A stretch of 64,000 nt of DNA from Pseudochryseolinea flava (GCF_003286915.1 NZ_QMFY01000001.1:310001-374000), one strand, 5' to 3'. Positions 54,089-62,967 are shown, numbered from the stretch's first letter. A program made the numbers and translations. Notes: generated by a model from the sequence alone, not told the origin.

Positions 54089-54832
54089 TCAGACAACTTT
54101 CTTACGGATAAGTTTCGCATATGTGCGACTCACCGGGAAGCTTTTGCCGTTTTGCATTTTCACAACCATTCCGCCGTTAAAATGCTTTTCGATTTCTTTC
54201 AAGCTGTTGATGTTGATAATCGTACTGCGGTGAACGCGGATAAAGATCTCCGGATTCAAAATCTCTTCTAGCTTGCCAATACCTGACGAGCTTACGAACT
54301 GGTCATTTTTCGTTGTTAGTATTGTATAATCACCAGACGCTTCGAGGTACACGATTTCGTCTACAGGCAGATTGAGAAGCTTCTCAGATTTCTGAACGAA
54401 GATGTGGCTATCGTAGGAAGTTTTATTTTCTGTTTTAAGATTCCGTAGCAGTTCACCCACATTGTTCTGCTCCATCTTCATGCGGGCAATGGCGCGTTCT
54501 ACGGCTTGTCTGAAACGTTCTTGATCGAGTGGTTTCAGAATGTAGTCGACTGCATTTTTCTCGAATGCTTTGATGGCATACTGATCATACGCTGTACAAA
54601 AAATCACATAAGGATCGTGCGTGATCTCGTCCAAAACATCAAAGCCGGTCATGCCAGGCATTTGTACATCCAGAAAAACGAGGTCTGGTTTCACCTTGTC
54701 GATAGTTTCAACCGCTTCTTTTCCTTTTGAACACTCAGCAACGATTTGAATGTTTGGAATCTGCTGAAGAAATTCCTGGAGAAGATCGCGGGCTAGTTTT
54801 TCATCATCAACGATGACACAAGTTATGTTCAT
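54089..54832 (-). CDS. LytTR-family response regulator
   Basis: 247 residues. The receiver domain has VIVDDEKLARDLLQEF and the phospho-acceptor Asp55 in DLVFLDVQMPGMTGFD, with Thr and Lys-containing segments typical of receivers. The LytTR DNA-binding domain (about 145-247) begins FVQKSEKLLNLPVDEIVYLEASGDYTIL and contains the RVHRSTIININSLKEIEKHF stretch. It is 44 bp downstream of the partner kinase gene and in the same direction: kinase first, regulator second. Confidence 0.96.
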   Translation of the reverse strand: MNITCVIVDDEKLARDLLQEFLQQIPNIQIVAECSKGKEAVETIDKVKPDLVFLDVQMPGMTGFDVLDEITHDPYVIFCTAYDQYAIKAFEKNAVDYILKPLDQERFRQAVERAIARMKMEQNNVGELLRNLKTENKTSYDSHIFVQKSEKLLNLPVDEIVYLEASGDYTILTTKNDQFVSSSGIGKLEEILNPEIFIRVHRSTIININSLKEIEKHFNGGMVVKMQNGKSFPVSRTYAKLIRKKVV

Positions 54833-54859
54833 GTATGTAGCGTTTTAGTAGGATTAATT

Positions 54860-54877
54860 GTTGTTGTTGTTGTTGTT
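54860..54877. repeat. Trinucleotide repeat (GTT)6
   Basis: Six copies of GTT in the spacer between LytS-like kinase and LytTR regulator. Short simple repeat; copy number could vary. Confidence 0.7.
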
Positions 54878-56010
54878 TATACGGCTTGACTTTTCAAGGT
54901 TTCCTCGGATGAAGTTTGGCCTTCTTCCTCAAAAGGTATGAAGAAACTTACGGAATATCCCCATTCGTTAGAACGAATACGGAGACTAGATCCTGGACCA
55001 AAAATACTTCGTAAGCGTTGATCTGTATTTTTCATGCCTACACCGCTGGAACTACCATCGATTACCTTTTGGGCATTCGATCCCAGTCCATCGTCTTTTA
55101 CCTCGAAGAAGATCATGTTGTTGAAACGTTTTACGGTCAACACAATTGTACCGCCGTCGTCTTTTGGTGCGATACCATACTTCACAGAGTTTTCAACCAA
55201 TGGTTGTAAGATCATCGGTGGAATTGGAACATTGAGACAAGAGAAATCAACTTGTTTGATAAATTTCAGTCGATCGCCAAAACGCACTTGTTGGATGCGA
55301 ATGTAGTTGTCGATAAAGTCGAGTTCTTGGATAAGTTTTACCATTTGATCGCCATGAGAATCCAACGCATAGCGGAAAATATCAGACAGTTGCGTGATCA
55401 CTTTTCGCGCTTGCTCTTTACTTGAACCGATCAACGTATTGATTGAGTTTAGTGTATTGAACAAAAAGTGCGGATTGATTTGCGATTTCAATAGTGAAAG
55501 CTGCATCTCACGATTTTTGAGATTAAGCTCGCTCTTCTCTGTTTCTTCTTTTTGCAATCCAAGGAAATATCGGATTACGTAGTACACACCTATAGTAATG
55601 ATATATTGATCATGGAAATGAAGACCTTCCCACTTCAGCAGACTAATGATGTGCGCCTTCCAAAATTCCCAACCGCTGTAACCGACCACATGATCTTCCA
55701 CGATATACGACAGCGTTCCCATGATAAAGAAGTGCGTCATTGCGCCGGCCACGTGTCCAGCAACCTGGAAATAGACACTAAAGCGAAAGAGCCAGTTTGA
55801 ATAAAAGAAAATAGCGATGATGAGTAGGCAGAGTGCCTCAAACATGTATAACGCGTTCCAGAAAATATATGGATCCCGAAGCTCTAATTTCCATTCCAAA
55901 AAGGTACCGACAGCATACTTTGCCGCATACCAAATACACAGGAGTAGATAAGCTCGCTTCCAAATCCGCGGTATGTCCTCTATAAATTTCAAGCCGATAA
56001 AATTCTGCAT
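54877..56010 (-). CDS. LytS/YehU-type sensor histidine kinase
   Basis: 377 residues from the ATG at 56010 (a TTG at 56028 adds six residues). Five or six helices cover about 20-165 without an extracellular domain. The His_kinase domain starts SLLKSQINPHFLFNTLNSINTLI with the phospho-His. VPIPPMILQPLVENSVKYGIAPKD is the N box and the GLGSNAQKVIDGSSSGVGMKNTDQRL segment is the ATP-binding region. It pairs with the adjacent LytTR regulator, forming a complete two-component system. Signal unknown. Confidence 0.93.
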   Translation of the reverse strand: MQNFIGLKFIEDIPRIWKRAYLLLCIWYAAKYAVGTFLEWKLELRDPYIFWNALYMFEALCLLIIAIFFYSNWLFRFSVYFQVAGHVAGAMTHFFIMGTLSYIVEDHVVGYSGWEFWKAHIISLLKWEGLHFHDQYIITIGVYYVIRYFLGLQKEETEKSELNLKNREMQLSLLKSQINPHFLFNTLNSINTLIGSSKEQARKVITQLSDIFRYALDSHGDQMVKLIQELDFIDNYIRIQQVRFGDRLKFIKQVDFSCLNVPIPPMILQPLVENSVKYGIAPKDDGGTIVLTVKRFNNMIFFEVKDDGLGSNAQKVIDGSSSGVGMKNTDQRLRSIFGPGSSLRIRSNEWGYSVSFFIPFEEEGQTSSEETLKSQAV

Positions 56011-56170
56011 TAAAGTTACGCCATTCAAAGTAAAACCGTTTAGAATTGGTTTCCGGCGGTAAATCCTCGATTTAGGGGATTATAATACACATTATTTTGG
56101 TCGAGCTGCCGTCGGGTTATCTCTTTGATTTATAATGTGTTTGTGTGACGCGTCTTTTCCGCCATTCAAT

Positions 56171-56207
56171 AAAAAAAAGAAGGTTCACAAGATTGCCCCA
56201 TGAACCT
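56171..56207 (-). terminator. Intrinsic terminator on the minus strand near the kinase promoter region
   Basis: Stem AGGTTCA (56181-56187) with TGAACCT (56201-56207), loop of 13; on the minus strand it is followed by a long T run. It probably ends the aminotransferase transcript. Confidence 0.82.
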
Positions 56208-56234
56208 ACTCAGTCTTTATAAAACCTGTATGAC

Positions 56235-57431
56235 TTATTTGAACGTTGCAAGCGTCGTTTTCAAACGCTTCATGGCCTCCACGAGGTCTTTTTCAGAGGC
56301 TGCGTAAGAAAGTCTTACACATGTTTCGTCACCAAAAGCGCCTCCTGGAACAAGTGACACGTGCGCAAGCTCAAGCATATACAAACAGAAGTCGTCGCCA
56401 TTTTTAATGGTGCGTGTTCCATCCGATTTGCCGTAGTAGTAGCTCACATCAGGGAAGAAATAAAAAGCACCTTCAGGATAATTTGCTTTCACACCAGGAA
56501 TTTCTTTCAAGAGATTGTAAACTACATCGCGACGCTTGCGATACTCTCCGACCATTTGATTTGTCGGTGCAATATCGCCCGTTACAGCCGCAAGTGCAGC
56601 ACGCTGTGCGATAGAGCAGTTTGCTGAAGTCACTTGACCTTGCACTTTGTTACAACCATCGGCAATCCATTTTGGTGCTGCGATGTAACCTACTCTCCAT
56701 CCCGTCATAGCGTACCCTTTTGCAAAGCCATTCACCGTGATGGTACGATCAAACATACCCGGGAAAGATGCAATACTTACTTGCTCTCCAGTGAAGTTGA
56801 TATGCTCATAAATTTCATCAGCAATAACGAGCAGGTCTTCGTGTTTCAAGATTACATCGGCAATTGCCTGAAGTTCTTTTTTAGAAAACACAGATCCTGT
56901 TGGATTACACGGTGATGAGAAGATCATCAACTTAGTCTTTGGTGTGATTGCCTTCTCCAGCTGAGCCGCTGTTACTTTGAAATCATTTTCAATTCCACCT
57001 TTTACAATCACAGGCGTTGCTTCTGCGAGGCGCACCAATGCATCGTAGCTCACCCAATACGGAGAGAACACGATTACTTCGTCGCCAGGATTAAGGAGTG
57101 CGAGCATCGCATTTGAGATAGATTGCTTTGCACCATTCGACACAACAATATTTTCGGCCTTGTAAGGGACGTTATTTTCTTTCTGATATTTCGCTGCCAA
57201 TGCTTCACGAAGATCTTGGTATCCTGCTACCGGAGGATATGCGAAATACTTTCCATCATCTATCGCTTTCTTCGCTGCATCACAAATGTGAATTGGTGTT
57301 TTAAAGTCAGGTTCTCCAAGACTTAAACTGATCACATCGATACCCTTCTGCTTAAACTCACGCGCTTTCGCGGCCATGGCCAGGGTTGCTGATTCTTCGA
57401 TAGCTTCGATTCTGTTAGAAAGTTTTTTCAT
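56235..57431 (-). CDS. PLP-dependent aspartate-type aminotransferase
   Basis: 398-residue fold-type I aminotransferase of class I/II. VSNGAKQSISNAMLALLNPGDEVIVFSPYW, FSSPCNPTGSVFS (Asn/Pro contact), VIADEIYEHINF, and VNGFAKGYAMTGWRVGYIA with the PLP-lysine (about 236). These fit aspartate or related 1-beta aminotransferases of the AspB type. The exact amino-acid substrate is unknown. It is monocistronic, with a terminator after it. Confidence 0.93.
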   Translation of the reverse strand: MKKLSNRIEAIEESATLAMAAKAREFKQKGIDVISLSLGEPDFKTPIHICDAAKKAIDDGKYFAYPPVAGYQDLREALAAKYQKENNVPYKAENIVVSNGAKQSISNAMLALLNPGDEVIVFSPYWVSYDALVRLAEATPVIVKGGIENDFKVTAAQLEKAITPKTKLMIFSSPCNPTGSVFSKKELQAIADVILKHEDLLVIADEIYEHINFTGEQVSIASFPGMFDRTITVNGFAKGYAMTGWRVGYIAAPKWIADGCNKVQGQVTSANCSIAQRAALAAVTGDIAPTNQMVGEYRKRRDVVYNLLKEIPGVKANYPEGAFYFFPDVSYYYGKSDGTRTIKNGDDFCLYMLELAHVSLVPGGAFGDETCVRLSYAASEKDLVEAMKRLKTTLATFK

Positions 57432-57654
57432 AAGCGGGTAAAATTAAACCGGGCAAAGAAAAGCATTATCTCCGTATGGTGTGTCGGAGACGTTATACTA
57501 TTTTTTAGTCCTAACAATTGTTGGTTACGTTTTCCACGGAGGCCGTGGGCGTTAATCGTTAAAATGGTTAAACGTTAATTGTGAAAGCAAGGAGCTGCTC
57601 ACGCTCCGTTCGATGTTAATCGTGCTTCCGGCTGATCTGCCAAACTTACTCGTG

Positions 57655-57682
57655 GCTCGAAGCTCGCAGCTGCATTAAAAAG
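57655..57682. repeat. Heptamer array abutting the recR stop
   Basis: In plus-strand order: GCTCGAA, GCTCGCA, GCTGCAT, TAAAAAG, four units in register. The last base is the base before the recR stop codon (57683-57685). On the minus strand it contains GCTGCGAGCTTCGAG, also found after accD. Upstream, 57432-57654 has scattered GTTAATCG-like fragments. Confidence 0.65.
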
Positions 57683-58291
57683 CTATTGAAAAAGTGTTCG
57701 TCCGGCAATACTTCTTCCCAAGGTAATTTCGTCTGCATATTCGAGATCGCCGCCAACGGGTACGCCACGGGCTATCACACTCACCTTTACAGTGAAATCT
57801 TTGATCCGTCGGTTGATATAAAATGCTGTTGTGTCGCCTTCCATCGTAGGGCTCAAGGCAAGGATGATTTCTTTTACTTCGTTTTGTGCAGCACTGATGC
57901 GCGTTACGAGTGAGTCAATTTTTAATTCGGACGGGCCAATGCCATTCATCGGAGAGATTACGCCGCCAAGCACATGATAGAGCCCAACGAATTGGGCCGT
58001 ATTTTCAATGGCCATCACATCTTTTGAATCTTCGACGACGCATATTACGGAGCGATCACGGCGCTGGCTTAAGCAGATAGAACACACATCGTGATCGGAA
58101 ATATTATGACAGCTAGAACAGAACTTAATATTGCCGCGTAGCTTCACAAGCGCGTCGGTGAGGGCGTAGGTGTTTTCTGATTTGTCTTTGATAAGGTGCA
58201 ACACCAAACGCAACGCCGTTTTTTTTCCAATGCCAGGAAGCTTTGCAATCTGGTTGACGGCATCTTCAATTAATTTCGATGGATACTCCAC
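57683..58291 (-). CDS. recR: Recombination protein RecR
   Basis: DNA-clamp protein that works with RecO in gap repair; 202 residues with GTG start. HhH region IAKLPGIGKKTALRLVLHL, four-Cys zinc finger FCSSCHNISDHDVCSICLSQ (Cys pairs intact), and the Toprim domain ICVVEDSKDVMAIENTAQF follow in the normal order. It lies 40 bp downstream of clpS. Confidence 0.96.
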   Translation of the reverse strand: MEYPSKLIEDAVNQIAKLPGIGKKTALRLVLHLIKDKSENTYALTDALVKLRGNIKFCSSCHNISDHDVCSICLSQRRDRSVICVVEDSKDVMAIENTAQFVGLYHVLGGVISPMNGIGPSELKIDSLVTRISAAQNEVKEIILALSPTMEGDTTAFYINRRIKDFTVKVSVIARGVPVGGDLEYADEITLGRSIAGRTLFQ

Positions 58292-58331
58292 TCAGCTTTT
58301 ATTCAACAAGATGGAAAAAACTAACGGTCGC

Positions 58332-58613
58332 TTACAGAATACGGGCGTCAATACCGGCTTCGCAGATCGCTTCACGCAAAGGCTTTAAGAATTCAAAGCT
58401 CCCGCTCTTAACAGGGCATTTTCCTTTGTAATGAATGATAATAGTACACTGCTCGGCTTGTTCGTTGGTGTGCTTACACACCCGGATTAACGTGTTGATC
58501 ACGTGATCGAAAGTATTGAAGTCATCATTAAACACAACAAGATCCATCAGATCCGTGGTTTCCACGGCCTCCATCACATCGACTAACTCTTCTTCTTGGA
58601 ATGCGTGCTTCAT
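58332..58613 (-). CDS. clpS: ClpS, adaptor of the Clp protease
   Basis: 93 residues from the ATG at 58613, chosen by the promoter position; an ATG-type extension at 58646 would cross the -7 element. DLVVFNDDFNTFDHVINTLIRVCKHTNEQAEQCTIIIHYKGKCPVKSG has the ClpS fold with NDDFNTFDHV, the N-degron pocket signature. ClpS delivers N-end rule substrates to ClpAP; in Bacteroidota the partner is ClpA or ClpC, not seen here. Confidence 0.9.
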   Translation of the reverse strand: MKHAFQEEELVDVMEAVETTDLMDLVVFNDDFNTFDHVINTLIRVCKHTNEQAEQCTIIIHYKGKCPVKSGSFEFLKPLREAICEAGIDARIL

Positions 58614-58634
58614 ACGATTTGGGCAGATTTCATA

Positions 58635-58642
58635 CAAAGGTA
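58635..58642 (-). promoter_or_regulatory. Putative -7 element of clpS
   Basis: Minus strand TACCTTTG, exact TAnnTTTG, 22 bp before the clpS ATG. Confidence 0.55.
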
Positions 58643-58743
58643 ACAAATCGCACCGTCATTTTAATTCTTTCCACCGCCGATTTTCTCGACTCCATTTTGC
58701 TTTTCGTGGGAATTCACATTCTTTGCCAAAATATTTTTTTCTC

Positions 58744-60186
58744 ATGACGCCCGGATTAGTTCTCTCCATCATGATTGTGTACTTCGGCATGCTGATCACG
58801 ATTGCTTTCGTGACCGCCCGCGGTGCCGACACGAACACCTTCTTCACCGCTAACCGGCAATCGCCATGGTTCCTTGTTGCCTTCGGTATGATTGGCTCCT
58901 CGCTCTCCGGACTTACCTTCATTTCGGTTCCAGGAAATGTGGGCAAGATCGGCTTCACTTATTTTCAGATCGTGCTCGGATACCTCGTCGGCTATTGGGT
59001 TATCATCGGAATCTTGATGCCGCTTTATTATCGACTGAACGTAATATCTATTTATTCCTACCTGGAGCAACGCTTTAATACATGGTCGTATAAAACCGGT
59101 GCCTTTGTTTTTCTTGTGTCAAGAACACTGGGATCGTCGCTGCGACTTTTCATCGCTGCACAAGTACTGCAAATATTTCTTTTTGATGCGCTTCATGTTC
59201 CTTTCGCAGTCACCGTCGGCATCACGATCGCACTCATCTGGATTTACACTTTCAAAGGTGGCGTAAAAACGATCGTGTGGACCGACTCTTTTCAAACCAT
59301 ATTCCTCGTATCGGCAGTGATCATCGCCGTGTGGCAAATCACCGACCAACTCGGATGGTCATTCTCAGAAATGGTGAGCACGGTGAGCGCTAGCGACTAC
59401 AATAAAATTTTTCAGTTTGAAGACCCACTTGCTGGATCATACTTCTGGAAACAATTTATCGGCGGTGCATTCATCACGATAACCATGACAGGTCTCGATC
59501 AAGAGATCATGCAAAAAAATCTGACGTGTAAAAACATCGGCGAAGCTCAGAAGAATATGTTTTGGTTTAGCATCATTCTCGTTATCGTCAATGTACTCTT
59601 CTTGATACTCGGCGCATTACTTTATTTCTATGTACAGAAAAATGGCATCAACTATACAGGGCCATCCGACGAATTGTTCCCCACACTCGCGTTGAACAAC
59701 CTTGGACTCGCAGTGGGAATATTTTTCTTACTCGGTATTACAGCTTCATCATACGCTAGCGCGGATTCCGCTCTTGCCGGATTAACAACATCGTTTTGCA
59801 TCGACTTTCTTGATTTCAAGAACAAGCCTGAGCCTGTTCGCAAACGTCAAAAGTTTATGGTCCACTTAGGATTCTCTGTTTTGTTTCTGCTCATCATTGT
59901 GGTCTTCCGTGAAATCAACAATCGATCTGTGATCGATGCAGTATTGGGCATTGCCACATACACTTATGCGCCGTTGCTTGGATTATTCTCCTTCGGATTA
60001 TTTACAAAACGTCAATTGAAAGGATGGGCTGTACCGATTGTTTGTGTGATCGCACCAACACTTGGATACTTGCTGAACTTATATTCTGTAGAAATCTTTA
60101 ACGGCTACAAATTCGGATTGGAGATTCTCTTGGTGAATGGCGTTATTACGTTTGCGGGACTCTTTGCTATTTCAAAGCGGGCATAA
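58744..60186 (+). CDS. Sodium:solute symporter (SSS family)
   Basis: 480 residues from the ATG at 58744; upstream in-frame codons lack a good start and lie in the clpS antisense region. About 13 helices. DTNTFFTANRQSPWFLVAFGMIGSSLSGLTFISVPG and YSYLEQRFNTWSYKTGAFVF, DALHVPFAVTVGI, TWFSF and TMTGLDQEIMQKNLTCKNIGEAQKNM are characteristic. The substrate could be an amino acid, proline, sugar or vitamin; not assignable by eye. Confidence 0.9.
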   Translation: MTPGLVLSIMIVYFGMLITIAFVTARGADTNTFFTANRQSPWFLVAFGMIGSSLSGLTFISVPGNVGKIGFTYFQIVLGYLVGYWVIIGILMPLYYRLNVISIYSYLEQRFNTWSYKTGAFVFLVSRTLGSSLRLFIAAQVLQIFLFDALHVPFAVTVGITIALIWIYTFKGGVKTIVWTDSFQTIFLVSAVIIAVWQITDQLGWSFSEMVSTVSASDYNKIFQFEDPLAGSYFWKQFIGGAFITITMTGLDQEIMQKNLTCKNIGEAQKNMFWFSIILVIVNVLFLILGALLYFYVQKNGINYTGPSDELFPTLALNNLGLAVGIFFLLGITASSYASADSALAGLTTSFCIDFLDFKNKPEPVRKRQKFMVHLGFSVLFLLIIVVFREINNRSVIDAVLGIATYTYAPLLGLFSFGLFTKRQLKGWAVPIVCVIAPTLGYLLNLYSVEIFNGYKFGLEILLVNGVITFAGLFAISKRA

Positions 60187-60194
60187 GGTAAATG

Positions 60195-60223
60195 CACAGA
60201 GATACAGAAAAAATACCTCTGTG
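60195..60223. repeat. CACAGAG/CTCTGTG hairpin after the symporter
   Basis: CACAGAG (60195-60201) and CTCTGTG (60217-60223) form a 7-bp stem with a 15-base A-rich loop, starting just after the symporter stop. A poly-T tract is not seen. Together with the GACTTTGCGG that follows it looks like a dispersed intergenic repeat; not verified. Confidence 0.4.
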
Positions 60224-60356
60224 TGACTTTGCGGTCTTCACGTTTGTCTGTGGAACAACCTGCATTAAAAAGGAAAAGGCTACCTCAACCCGAAGCAGCC
60301 TAGACCCGATTAAAACCAACCCCACTTATTTTGCAGTGCACATCGTGCAGCTGTTG

Positions 60357-60662
60357 TTATCGTTTTACAAAATGAAACTCTTTTGTTTCATCACCTTTTG
60401 AAACCCTAATCGTATACGTTCCGAATTTCACAGCATTGAAATCGATCACCACTTTTCTTTTTTCAAGATTTCCGGAAGTGATCACATTTCCGTTTGCGCT
60501 CAACACTTCGACTCTTGCACCGCGAAATTTTTTCTCGGCTTTCATGACGAATAAGTTGCGCTGCCTTTCTTTTTCATAATCACTTTCTTCTCTATCATTC
60601 GCTAATGCATGCGTAGATAAGAAGAGAAAGAAAATGGCGAGTATGTTGATGAGGGTCTTCAT
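60357..60662 (-). CDS. Small secreted protein with sorting-domain-like fold
   Basis: 101 residues from the ATG at 60662. Residues 1-22 are a signal peptide (INILAIFFLFLSTHALA). The mature part has KKFRGARVEVLSANGNVITSGNLEKRKVVIDFNAVKFGTYTIRVSKGD, similar to the beta-sandwich of the type IX C-terminal sorting domain (motif D-A..G..G-Y-T-I/V) but used here as almost the whole protein. It may therefore be a stand-alone sorting-domain-like protein. Function unknown. Confidence 0.65.
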   Translation of the reverse strand: MKTLINILAIFFLFLSTHALANDREESDYEKERQRNLFVMKAEKKFRGARVEVLSANGNVITSGNLEKRKVVIDFNAVKFGTYTIRVSKGDETKEFHFVKR

Positions 60663-60745
60663 AGTCGATTCTTTCGGAATCACTATAGCGAAGGGTATGC
60701 CATCAGGAGAAAAATGGCATTTTCAGGAATATTTGAGCGATGAAC

Positions 60746-61141
60746 CTATTGGCCCTCTCCAGATTTGGGACGTTTTTTGGCTCGTTTCTTCTCATTCAGA
60801 GACAGCTCTTCCGACGGATTCCAGAATACTTCTTTGAATCGCACAATTTTATCGTTAACCACCACTAGCTTTTCTTTTTTCAACAGCTCAGCCATCTTTG
60901 AAGGTGGTTTAAAGTGATGTTTTCCGGTGAGTAGGCCCGCACTATTCACCACACGATGTGCAGGAACATCTTTCGGGCAACCATGCATAGCCCAGCCTAC
61001 CATTCGTGCGGAAGATTTTAATCCAAGGTAATGGGCGATTGCCCCATAGCTCGTAACGCGTCCAGAAGGAATTAATCGCACCACCGCATACACATCATCG
61101 AAAAAATTGTAATCCCCAGGCTTCTTTTTTATCGGTGGCAT
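60746..61141 (-). CDS. Alkyltransferase-like (ATL) DNA-repair protein lacking the acceptor cysteine
   Basis: 131 residues of the MGMT/Ada C-terminal family. IPSGRVTSYGAIAHYLGL and SARMVGWAMHGCP are conserved. The active-site motif of the transferases, PCHRV, reads VPAHRVV here, with Ala61 in place of the acceptor Cys. Such ATL proteins bind alkylated DNA and hand it to nucleotide excision repair instead of removing the alkyl group. It lies 104 bp from the divergent GTG-start gene at 61199 (57 bp between starts). Confidence 0.85.
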   Translation of the reverse strand: MPPIKKKPGDYNFFDDVYAVVRLIPSGRVTSYGAIAHYLGLKSSARMVGWAMHGCPKDVPAHRVVNSAGLLTGKHHFKPPSKMAELLKKEKLVVVNDKIVRFKEVFWNPSEELSLNEKKRAKKRPKSGEGQ

Positions 61142-61198
61142 ATCATACCATTTCGTTCTTGTTAAATTTACGCCGCATTAACAATACACAAAATTATC

Positions 61199-62740
61199 GT
61201 GAAGCGCATTGTCCTTTCTTTTTTGTTGATCCTCTCAGGTTTTTCATTTCTAAACGCACAGAACAACGGTCTGATCTTTCCTGATTCTGCCGGCTGGAAC
61301 ACGCTTAATGAAAATGAATTGCTTTCGTTTCAAGTGAAAAGTTCTCATGAAAGCGTGAAGAAGTTTTCCATCGAGGGCACAGAAGGTCTCGACATCCACT
61401 TCGATACATTGGGATATTTCTCATGGAAACCATCCTTCGACATCGTTGATCGTGTTACGAAATTCAAAGACTTCACCGTCATTTTCCAAGCACAACTTGC
61501 TGATGGCAAACGTGAACGAAAAGCAATTACGTTCACGCTCAATCACGTAAACCGTCCTCCTGTTGTTGACGAACTTCCAACAGCTTATGTCAAGCAATCG
61601 AACTTAAACACCTATCAGATCGCATCCGATTTTGTTTATGATCCCGATGGCGATCCCCTTGTGTTTAAAAGCATTCAGTCGCAGATGCCAGAAGGTGCAA
61701 GCATTTCTTCTGCTGGTCAATTTACATGGACTCCATCACGCACTCAGTTTGCCAACTTAAAGAACAATCCACTCAACATCGAGTTCATCGTACAAGATCA
61801 ACCTGACAAAGCCGAGACGAAAGGCAAGATCAAAGTATCACAAACTCAACAAGACCTTCCTTCAGAAATTAACATCGTCCCTGGAGACACTTTGTTTTCG
61901 ATCAAAGAAGATGAGACCCTCAACCTGAAGCTCTACATCTCAGATCCGAATGGCGACGACAACATCCGCAGCGCAGGATTTATTCCAACCGACAAGCGTA
62001 TCGCGGCAACATCGCTTAAAGAAAACACTGCACAACAATATGAATTCATCTGGACACCAGGGTACGAATTCGTAGACGACACGCAAACATCATTAACCTC
62101 CGAAATCATTTTCTTCGTTCTCGACAAGTCCAACAACCGCGTTCAGAAAAAGGTAAAGATCAAAGTCTTCGACACCGAGAATATGGTGAAGAAAGATGCA
62201 CATCTCTTCCAGAAGTACCGCACAAACCTCGTCGACGCTATGGTGCTGATTCAGCAACTCGACGCGCACCAGAAAAAATTAAATGGTGATTACAAAAAAG
62301 CGAAGAAAGGAAAGAAACATCGCTCTATCGTAAACGCATCGCTTGGCGCCGTAACAGGTTTTACGCCTATCGCCGTAGATAATCCGGATCAAGCGAAGGT
62401 GGTATCGGGCATTGGCGGAACAACGGTGTTGACGTTGGGTACACTTGAAGCGACGGAAGTGATCGGTCGTTCGAAGGAGAGTATTATGGACAAGATCAAG
62501 ATCGGAATTGACATCCGGAATAAGACGCAAACAATGGGCGACGAATTTGCGCGTAAGTATGCGTTGAAGTCATCGCGTCGTAGTGCCGAGTTTGACAAGG
62601 ACATTGAAAAGCTTCGAGCCGCGTTGAACGACCAGCGTATCGTGTTATTGGAGCTCGACGCGTATAATAAGAATGCCGGAAAAATCGACGATAAGGATAT
62701 CAAGAAGGTTTTTCTTGATTACGGCGAAGAATCGAAGTAA
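61199..62740 (+). CDS. Secreted protein with Ig-like/cadherin-like repeats
   Basis: 513 residues, GTG start and signal peptide (KRIVLSFLLILSGFSFLNAQ). Three beta-sandwich repeats of about 95-105 residues follow: one with GLDIHFDTLGYFSWKPSFDI, one with NRPPVVDELP and DPDGDPLVFKSIQSQMPEGASISSAGQFTWTPS, and one with ISDPNGDDN. From about residue 330 the protein is basic and helical (KKAKKGKKHRS, then VVSGIGGTTVLTLGTLEATEV with possible membrane contact). The end is a charged coil. Likely exported to the cell surface or periplasm; partner unknown. Confidence 0.75.
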   Translation: MKRIVLSFLLILSGFSFLNAQNNGLIFPDSAGWNTLNENELLSFQVKSSHESVKKFSIEGTEGLDIHFDTLGYFSWKPSFDIVDRVTKFKDFTVIFQAQLADGKRERKAITFTLNHVNRPPVVDELPTAYVKQSNLNTYQIASDFVYDPDGDPLVFKSIQSQMPEGASISSAGQFTWTPSRTQFANLKNNPLNIEFIVQDQPDKAETKGKIKVSQTQQDLPSEINIVPGDTLFSIKEDETLNLKLYISDPNGDDNIRSAGFIPTDKRIAATSLKENTAQQYEFIWTPGYEFVDDTQTSLTSEIIFFVLDKSNNRVQKKVKIKVFDTENMVKKDAHLFQKYRTNLVDAMVLIQQLDAHQKKLNGDYKKAKKGKKHRSIVNASLGAVTGFTPIAVDNPDQAKVVSGIGGTTVLTLGTLEATEVIGRSKESIMDKIKIGIDIRNKTQTMGDEFARKYALKSSRRSAEFDKDIEKLRAALNDQRIVLLELDAYNKNAGKIDDKDIKKVFLDYGEESK

Positions 62741-62766
62741 AAAATGCACAAAGTTTGCGTTTTGGA

Positions 62767-62797
62767 TTTGCCAAAACCCCGAAAACGTATAAATTTG
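62767..62797 (+). promoter_or_regulatory. Promoter of tRNA-Ser
   Basis: TTTG at 62767-62770, a 19-bp spacer, and TAAATTTG at 62790-62797: a complete TTTG-N19-TAnnTTTG promoter. The expected RNA start near 62804 leaves about 55 nt of 5' leader to be processed. Confidence 0.75.
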
Positions 62798-62859
62798 CAG
62801 CCTCATTTTAGATAAACCGAGTCCCACCTGCGCTTTCAGAAGCTCGGGAGGGTAAACAC

Positions 62860-62944
62860 AGAGGAGTGGTAGAGCGGTTTATTGCACCGGTCTTGAAAAC
62901 CGGAGACCGTAACAGGTCCGGGGGTTCGAATCCCTCCTCCTCTG
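62860..62944 (+). tRNA. tRNA-Ser, anticodon UGA
   Basis: Class II tRNA of 85 nt with a long variable arm. Acceptor AGAGGAG (62860-62866) pairs with CTCCTCT (62937-62943), discriminator G at 62944. The anticodon stem CCGGT/ACCGG encloses loop CTTGAAA with anticodon TGA. The variable arm is AGACCGTAACAGGTC-like, and the T arm has GGTTCGAATCC. CCA is not encoded. Confidence 0.95.
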
Positions 62945-62967
62945 CTGAGTAAAAGTCAAACAAAGTC

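Noticed and set aside
62741-62859. A tRNA-linked integration site
   Set aside because: No duplicated 3' tRNA end was found in the window and no integrase gene is present.
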